This document shows positions 59,370 to 64,000 of a stretch of 64,000 nucleotides of DNA, one piece after another. The notes below the pieces were generated by a model that did not search any database, was not told the DNA's origin, and saw only the letters and a program-made list of their open reading frames with translations. Source of the DNA: Comamonas sp. JUb58 (GTDB taxonomy: Bacteria; Pseudomonadota; Gammaproteobacteria; Burkholderiales; Burkholderiaceae_C); assembly GCF_004364775.1 (NCBI RefSeq), contig NZ_SOAL01000007.1, positions 124,001 to 188,000 of the forward strand, in the 5' to 3' direction. Position numbers and translations under genes: made by a program. Position 1 is the stretch's first letter, and each line of letters starts with the position of its first letter.

Positions 59370-60008
59370 ATGGCTTTGAAAAAGACCATCGGAGCGGCGG
59401 CGCTGGCAGGCGCCGTCCTCGCGTTGACGGGTTGCGCGGTAGAGGCGCCCGTTCCATACGGCGCCAACTATGCGCAACCAACCCAGATGAAGGTGCGCGC
59501 TGCGGGCCACTGGGACCTGATGGCCAGCGACGTGGTGGCAGACACCCTGGCGACGCTGGAGCGCAATGGTCTCAACGCCAAGACGCCTTTGTATGTGGCC
59601 CTGCCACAGAACGCCAGTGCCTTTGACAGCGTGTTCCACGACCTCGTCGTGACCAAGCTGGTGCAGCACGGCGCATCGGTCTACAACACCCCCGGCCAGC
59701 AGCTTGAAGTGAGCTACGACGCCAAGATCGTGCACCACAACCTGCAGCAAGCAGGCAACTGGGCCTATGAAGGCGACAACGGCCAGGTCATCGCTGGCGT
59801 GAGCCCGACCATCGGCACCGACTACCAGGCCGCCACCATCGCGGGCGCCCCGGCTTACTCCGAAGTGCTGCTGACCACCACGGTGCTGCGCCAGGGTCAG
59901 TACGTCGCGCGCAAGTCCAATGTTTACTATGTTGACAACGCCACCGTCGGCCAGTTCGCCAAGACCGAAGCCTACCGCGCCGTCAACATGAAGGTGGTGA
60001 ACAAATGA
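59370..60008 (+). CDS. Lipoprotein of unknown function, paired with FlgO-like protein
   Basis: This 212-residue protein has a lipoprotein signal with lipobox LTGC (cysteine 22). The mature part contains AGHWDLMASDVVADTLATLERNG and a beta-rich C-terminal part (YSEVLLTTTVLRQGQYVARKSNVYYV); I do not recognise a named domain. The ATG has GAGGAGGGA upstream, a very strong site. Its stop overlaps the next lipoprotein gene by 4 bases. In vibrios FlgO and FlgP are paired lipoproteins needed for flagellar rotor stability, and this pair recalls that layout, but no flagellar genes are near. Confidence 0.72.
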   Translation: MALKKTIGAAALAGAVLALTGCAVEAPVPYGANYAQPTQMKVRAAGHWDLMASDVVADTLATLERNGLNAKTPLYVALPQNASAFDSVFHDLVVTKLVQHGASVYNTPGQQLEVSYDAKIVHHNLQQAGNWAYEGDNGQVIAGVSPTIGTDYQAATIAGAPAYSEVLLTTTVLRQGQYVARKSNVYYVDNATVGQFAKTEAYRAVNMKVVNK

Positions 60009-60583
60009 TGCTGCGTTTGACCACCCTTGCCGCTGTGGCCTCGGCCGCTGTGCTGGCTGGTTGCGCCAGCTGGACCGAGCCTGCCCAGCCCGTGAGCACC
60101 GTGCGCAGCGAGCCCACCTACCAGGCCGCTGACGCCAGCGTCTTCCTGGCCAACAGCCAGGATGCGATCAACAAGCTGACCGCCTCGGTCGCTCCCCAAT
60201 CGACCGGTACCGGCCCCGTGCTGGTGGCCACCGTGGTCAATGTGAACAACATGGGCGCCTCGTCGCCTCTGGGCCGCACCCTGTCCGAGATCTATGCCAA
60301 CCAGATGGCCGCCCGTGGCTTCCACGTCAAGGAAGTCAAGCTGCGCACCGATCTGTATGTGCGCGAAGGCACCGGCGAGCTGCTGCTGTCCCGCGAAATG
60401 CGCGACATCGCCCGCAGCCAGAACGCCTCCATGGTGCTGGTCGGCACCTTCTCGCCTGCTGCCAACTTCACCTACGTCAGCCTCAAGCTGGTGCGGACCG
60501 AAGACAGCCGCATCCTGTCGGGCTATGACTATGCCTTGCCCAACGACCGCGATGTGACCCGTCTGCTGAACGCGCCTCGCTGA
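60005..60583 (+). CDS. FlgO-domain outer-membrane lipoprotein
   Basis: This 192-residue protein has a lipoprotein signal (LAGC, cysteine 20) and a FlgO-type domain: VATVVNVNNMGASSPLGRTLSE, QMAARGFHVKEVKLR, LLLSREMRDIARSQNASMVLVGT and VSLKLVRTEDSRILSGYDY. FlgO domains occur in flagellar and in many non-flagellar lipoproteins and resemble the TolB N-terminal fold. The start ATGATG overlaps the stop of the preceding lipoprotein gene, so both are translated together, and a terminator follows. Confidence 0.82.
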   Translation: MMLRLTTLAAVASAAVLAGCASWTEPAQPVSTVRSEPTYQAADASVFLANSQDAINKLTASVAPQSTGTGPVLVATVVNVNNMGASSPLGRTLSEIYANQMAARGFHVKEVKLRTDLYVREGTGELLLSREMRDIARSQNASMVLVGTFSPAANFTYVSLKLVRTEDSRILSGYDYALPNDRDVTRLLNAPR

Positions 60584-60616
60584 TCAAGCACCGGGCCCCG
60601 CCCGGTTGGAACACAG

Positions 60617-60647
60617 AACGCACTCCCCTTGGGCAGTGCGTTTTTTT
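60617..60647 (+). terminator. Intrinsic terminator of the lipoprotein pair
   Basis: AACGCACT and AGTGCGTT form an 8-bp stem, possibly extended by CCC/GGG inside, followed by seven Ts. In the rest of 60648-60935 I see nothing recognisable. Confidence 0.87.
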
Positions 60648-60935
60648 ATGGCCTAATCGGCCAGCGTTGACAGCCTCCACAGCGGGCTGGCAGAATCCAG
60701 CCTCCCTCCTGGCGCGACATTCGATCCGGTTGGCCTGCGTGTTTCCCAGACCCGCTGCCGGCTTCAGGTTTTCCAGTCCCGATCTGCGCGCCTCCGTGCT
60801 TCTTGCACACATCCCCGCCAACCGCGCGTTGGCACAGCTTTGATGGATCAGGTACCGAGCCTTGCTGTTCGGCGCCACGGCATCCGTCTGTCTTTTTCCT
60901 ATCCCTTTCTCACTCTCTCACGTCTGGAGCTTCGA

Positions 60936-61454
60936 ATGATGATTCGTCTGTCCAAGTCCGCCATGGTGTTGGCCATGGCTTTCTTCGCCACCTTGGTGGC
61001 TTTTGGCAATATCACCGACTACGCCACCAACTTTGCCTTTGTGCACCATGTGTTCCTGATGGACACCACCTTTCCCGGCAACGGCATCATGTACCGCGCC
61101 ATTGAAGCGGAATGGGTCCACCACCTGGGCTATGCCGGCATCATTGCGCTGGAGGCGCTGACGGCTGTGCTGTGCTGGATCGGCGGCAGCAAGCTCTTGC
61201 GGGCTCGCCATGCCGATGCCGCCGGCTTTCGCGCTGCCAAAAAATGGGCGATTGCGGGTCTGACCCTGGGCTTTCTCACCTGGCAGGTGGGCTTTATGTC
61301 GGTGGGCGGTGAGTGGTTTGGCATGTGGATGTCCAAAGCGTGGAATGGCGTGCCCGATGCCTTCCGCTTCTTCATCACCTTGCTGCTGGTGCTGGTCTAC
61401 CTGACGATGGACAACGACAGCCTGGCAGCGCCCGCGCAAGCTGCGAACCGCTGA
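60936..61454 (+). CDS. DUF2165 family small membrane protein
   Basis: This 172-residue protein has four hydrophobic helices (about 9-27, 62-82, 100-120, 140-160) and the DUF2165 features VAFGNITDYATNFAFVHHVF and FMSVGGEWFGMWMSK. The role of the family is unknown. The start ATGATG has TGGAGC 8 bases before it; the longer open frame upstream is not hydrophobic in the right way. It converges on the EamA transporter gene, 31 bases away, with no clear terminator. Confidence 0.85.
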   Translation: MMIRLSKSAMVLAMAFFATLVAFGNITDYATNFAFVHHVFLMDTTFPGNGIMYRAIEAEWVHHLGYAGIIALEALTAVLCWIGGSKLLRARHADAAGFRAAKKWAIAGLTLGFLTWQVGFMSVGGEWFGMWMSKAWNGVPDAFRFFITLLLVLVYLTMDNDSLAAPAQAANR

Positions 61455-61485
61455 TAGCAGCAACCCAGGACCGCCTCGTGCAGGC

Positions 61486-62370
61486 TCAGCCGCGTGCCCG
61501 GCTGGGCCAGAGCACCGAGGCGATGGCCAGCACCATCAAGGCCACCGCCGTCCAGTCCTGCCAGTGCAGGATCTCACCCAGCCACCAGGCGCCGCTGAAG
61601 ACGCCCAGCACGGGGATCAGCATCACACTCAAGGTGGAGGCCAGCGGCGGCAGGGTGCGCACCAGAAAGAACCAGGCCACCTGGGCAAAGCCGATCACCA
61701 GCACGGCATTGAACAGGATGGTGCCCCAGGCGACCGGATCGGGCGCATGCCAGCGCGGGCGCTCCAGCAGCGTGGCCAGCAGGCACAGGCAGAGGGTGGT
61801 CATCACCGTCATCCAGAAGGCCAGGGTCAAGGTGGCGGCCGGGATGCGCGTGCGGCGCAGCAGCTGGGTGCCCAGCGCCCAGCTGGCGGCGGCCAGCAGC
61901 ATCATCGCCACGCCGGTGGGTTTGCCGCCGAGCTTGTCCATCTCGTTCCACAGCAAGAGCAAGACGCCGCCTGCGGCAGCGGCCACGCCCAGCCAGGCGC
62001 GTGCTGGCAGCCGGTCGCTGAAGAACAGTGCCCCCAGAGCTGCTGAAAAAATAGGCATGGTATAGCCCAGGATGGCCGCGCGGCCGCTGGGCAGCAGCGG
62101 AATCGCCACGATGATCAGCGTGTGCCACATCACCATGTTGAAAAAGCCCAGCACCAGCAGCGGGCCCCAGTAGCGGCGCTCCAGCCGGAAGGGCACCTTC
62201 AGCACCACCAGGCCCAGCGCCAGCAAGGGCAGGCCGATCAGCATCGACAGCGCGCGAAAGCTCAGCGGCGGAAAGTGCTGCACCCCCGTCTTCATCACCG
62301 GCCAGTTCAGCCCCCAGACCAGGGTCAGCAGGCACAGGATCACCAGTTGTTGTCGTGTCAGGCTAGGCAT
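61486..62370 (-). CDS. EamA/DMT family transporter
   Basis: This 294-residue protein has ten membrane helices made of two EamA repeats. It starts [27 protein letters not shown], with the EamA-typical WG-x-N-W pattern, and has [17 protein letters not shown] at the end of the first repeat and [19 protein letters not shown] at the end of the second. DMT proteins export amino acids, nucleobases or other metabolites; the substrate cannot be told. The ATG at 62370 was chosen over a TTG seven codons earlier. It diverges from pyrF, 83 bases away. Confidence 0.9.
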   Translation of the reverse strand: MPSLTRQQLVILCLLTLVWGLNWPVMKTGVQHFPPLSFRALSMLIGLPLLALGLVVLKVPFRLERRYWGPLLVLGFFNMVMWHTLIIVAIPLLPSGRAAILGYTMPIFSAALGALFFSDRLPARAWLGVAAAAGGVLLLLWNEMDKLGGKPTGVAMMLLAAASWALGTQLLRRTRIPAATLTLAFWMTVMTTLCLCLLATLLERPRWHAPDPVAWGTILFNAVLVIGFAQVAWFFLVRTLPPLASTLSVMLIPVLGVFSGAWWLGEILHWQDWTAVALMVLAIASVLWPSRARG

Positions 62371-62440
62371 GGGTTGCGATTGTGCCCGCAATCCCCGTGC
62401 GACGCAGTCAGCCGTGCGCAGCCTTGGCAGTGCTAGCTTT

Positions 62441-62446
62441 TACAAT
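62441..62446 (+). promoter_or_regulatory. Candidate -10 box of pyrF, suggesting a leaderless message
   Basis: TACAAT ends 7 bases before the pyrF ATG, the normal distance between a -10 box and a transcription start. No good -35 hexamer is present at standard spacing, so the call is tentative. Confidence 0.4.
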
Positions 62447-62453
62447 AGCGCCC

Positions 62454-63275
62454 ATGCCTTTCATCGACCAGCTGCGCGCCGCAGCCACCCAAAACAACTC
62501 CATGCTGTGCGTGGGCCTGGATCCGGAACCCAGCCGTTTTCCCGCCACGATGCGCGGCGATGCCAGCAAGATCTATGATTTTTGCGCGGCCATCGTCGAT
62601 GCCACCCATGACCTGGTCAACAGCTTCAAGCCTCAAATCGCCTATTTCGCGGCGCACCGCGCTGAGGACCAGCTGGAAAAGCTGATGGCCCATATGCGCC
62701 GCGTGGCCCCCCAGGTACCGGTGATTCTCGACGCCAAGCGCGGCGACATCGGCTCGACCGCCGAGCAGTACGCCAAGGAGGCCTTTGAGCGCTATGGTGC
62801 CGATGCGGTGACCTTGTCGCCCTTCATGGGCTTTGACTCCATCACGCCCTATCTGCAGTACGAAGGCAAGGGCGCCTTCCTGCTGTGCCGCACCTCCAAC
62901 CCCGGTGGTGACGACCTGCAGGCCCAGACCCTGGCCGATGTGCCCGGCCAGCCGCAAATGTTCGAGCATGTGGCGCGCCTGGCCCAAGGCCCCTGGAACA
63001 CCAATGGCCAACTGGGTCTGGTCGTCGGCGCTACCCGCCCGCAAGAGATCGAGCGCGTGCGCGCCGTGGCGCCGCACCTGCCGCTGTTGATTCCCGGCGT
63101 CGGTGCGCAGGGCGGTGATGCGGTTGCCACCGTCAAGGCAGCCCGCATCGGCGGCGGCCCGATCATCATCAACTCCTCGCGCGCCATTCTGTATGCGAGC
63201 AGCGGCGAGGACTTTGCCAGCGCGGCGCGTGCCGCTGCGATCAAGACCCGCGATCTGCTGAACGCGGTGGACTGA
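62454..63275 (+). CDS. pyrF: Orotidine 5'-phosphate decarboxylase (type 2)
   Basis: PyrF (273 residues) decarboxylates OMP to UMP in the last step of pyrimidine synthesis. Its length and the strings [24 protein letters not shown] and the catalytic D93-x-K95-x2-D98 in [13 protein letters not shown] mark the longer bacterial type 2 enzyme. The C-terminal phosphate site has GVGAQGG and SRAILYAS. The ATG has no ribosome binding site but follows a -10-like TACAAT by 7 bases. A terminator closes the gene. Confidence 0.97.
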   Translation: MPFIDQLRAAATQNNSMLCVGLDPEPSRFPATMRGDASKIYDFCAAIVDATHDLVNSFKPQIAYFAAHRAEDQLEKLMAHMRRVAPQVPVILDAKRGDIGSTAEQYAKEAFERYGADAVTLSPFMGFDSITPYLQYEGKGAFLLCRTSNPGGDDLQAQTLADVPGQPQMFEHVARLAQGPWNTNGQLGLVVGATRPQEIERVRAVAPHLPLLIPGVGAQGGDAVATVKAARIGGGPIIINSSRAILYASSGEDFASAARAAAIKTRDLLNAVD

Positions 63276-63297
63276 ACTGCCTCCGCACCAAGGACGA

Positions 63298-63339
63298 CAG
63301 GGTCCGCGCTGCATGCTGGCACGGACCCTGCTTCTTTTT
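63298..63339 (+). terminator. Intrinsic terminator of pyrF
   Basis: CAGGGTCCG and CGGACCCTG form a perfect 9-bp stem with a 15-base loop, followed by CTTCTTTTT. Confidence 0.85.
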
Positions 63340-63430
63340 CCGGGATGCTGCGCAGGGCCTCTGGGGTCGATACACAATGCGCCCTGCAGCTTTTCCTCTG
63401 ACGACGCCTCCACCGCCATAAGGATTCCCG

Positions 63431-64000
63431 ATGCCTCCTATGCTTTTCTCTCGCCCCCGCCGGGCGGCAACCCTCGGTCTGCTGGCATGGGCAGCCAGCA
63501 TGGCGGCAGGCGCGCAAGCGGCTGCGGACTACCCGAACAAGCCCATCACCCTGGTGATTGCCTACCCACCCGGCGGCAGCACTGATGCGGTGGGCCGCAT
63601 GGTGGGCACCGAGCTGGCGCAGCGGCTCAAGCAACCAGTGGTGATTGAGAACCTCGGTGGTGCCGGTGGCGCCATCGGCGCGCAGAAGGTGGCCCGGGCG
63701 CCGGCCGACGGCTACACCCTGCTGCTGGCGGCCAACAACGAGGTGGCGATTGCGCCGCTGATCAACAAGGCCATCAAGTACCGCGTGTTCGAGGATTTCA
63801 CGCCGATCAGCCTGGTGGCGACGCAGCCCATGGTGCTGGTGGCCTCGCAGGCCAGCGGCGTCAAGAACACGCAGGAGTTCCTCAGCCTGCTGCGGCAGAA
63901 CCCCGGCAAGTACAGCTACGGCAGCTCGGGCGTGGGCACGGCCCTGCACATTGCTGGCGAGATGGTGCAGCAGGCGGGCGATGTGACGATGACCCATGTG
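63431..64000 (+). CDS. Bug family solute-binding protein, 5' part
   Basis: The frame from 63431 stays open to the end of the window (190 codons), so the gene is cut off. It encodes a periplasmic receptor of the Bug/TctC family. The signal peptide ends around AQAAA, and the mature part starts DYPNKPITLVIAYPPGGSTD, followed by VVIENLGGAGGAIGAQKVARA, the two classic Bug motifs that contact carboxylate ligands. Bug proteins bind organic acids, amino acids or aromatic acids, some with TctAB membrane proteins and many as orphans; they are very numerous in Comamonadaceae and Bordetella. TAAGGA lies 6 bases before the ATG. The ligand is unknown. Confidence 0.92.
   Translation, partial: MPPMLFSRPRRAATLGLLAWAASMAAGAQAAADYPNKPITLVIAYPPGGSTDAVGRMVGTELAQRLKQPVVIENLGGAGGAIGAQKVARAPADGYTLLLAANNEVAIAPLINKAIKYRVFEDFTPISLVATQPMVLVASQASGVKNTQEFLSLLRQNPGKYSYGSSGVGTALHIAGEMVQQAGDVTMTHV

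Overview
The window looks like a chromosome segment of a GC-rich betaproteobacterium of the Burkholderiales, most likely a Comamonadaceae member close to Comamonas, Acidovorax or Delftia. This rests on gene content: a Bug-family solute receptor, a fused DUF3717-DUF1289 protein, a DUF1631 protein after yajC-secDF, a TfpX/TfpZ pilin accessory protein and a single-chain indolepyruvate oxidoreductase. No rRNA, tRNA, CRISPR array, prophage or insertion sequence was recognised. The species call is inference.

Region by region. 1-3.2 kb: end of sucC, sucD, a TerC-type membrane protein and an FHA protein. 3.2-8 kb: a sigma54-type promoter drives a type IV pilin gene, followed by a GT-C/TPR membrane protein, a DPM-type glycosyltransferase and a UDP-GlcNAc 2-epimerase-like protein. 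8-18 kb (minus strand): a glycan cluster with glf, four glycosyltransferases, an FkbM methyltransferase, a PglK-like ABC flippase, wbpA and galE. Its core is visibly more AT-rich than the flanks, as expected of a variable, transferred surface-sugar locus. 18-28 kb: a GT-C glycosyltransferase, moaC, an M48 protease, a pilin accessory protein, a second TerC gene behind a yybP-ykoY manganese riboswitch, yaeQ, purB and a glutathione transferase. 28.2-28.6 kb: a gene-free stretch with a compact sRNA candidate carrying a C-rich loop. 28.6-42 kb: glnE, yhdP, a nitrilase-family amidase, a PAS kinase/FixJ-type regulator pair, an OmpA-type lipoprotein, a 42-residue membrane protein and mltA. 42-46 kb: an Lrp/AsnC regulator diverges from a 1199-residue indolepyruvate oxidoreductase gene, which is preceded by a short ORF repeating its own N-terminus. 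46-52 kb: yajC-secD-secF and DUF1631. 52-60 kb: a LysM protein and dprA diverge from def, a lipoprotein gene, fmt and azlCD; then pgk and two lipoproteins. 60-64 kb: DUF2165, an EamA transporter, pyrF and a truncated Bug receptor gene.

How the genes fit together. The pilin gene, its GT-C neighbour, the DPM-type enzyme and the sugar-nucleotide genes make a plausible pilin-glycosylation or surface-glycan system. The two TerC genes have clearly different leaders, so manganese probably controls only the second. Most of the rest is conserved housekeeping: TCA cycle, protein export, formyl-methionine processing, glycolysis, purine and pyrimidine synthesis, nitrogen control and envelope maintenance. 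The main candidates for something undescribed are the sRNA at 28264-28366, the N-terminal echo ORF at 42221-42376, the pilin-linked glycan module, and the 42-residue gene whose 5' end overlaps the predicted 5' end of mltA.
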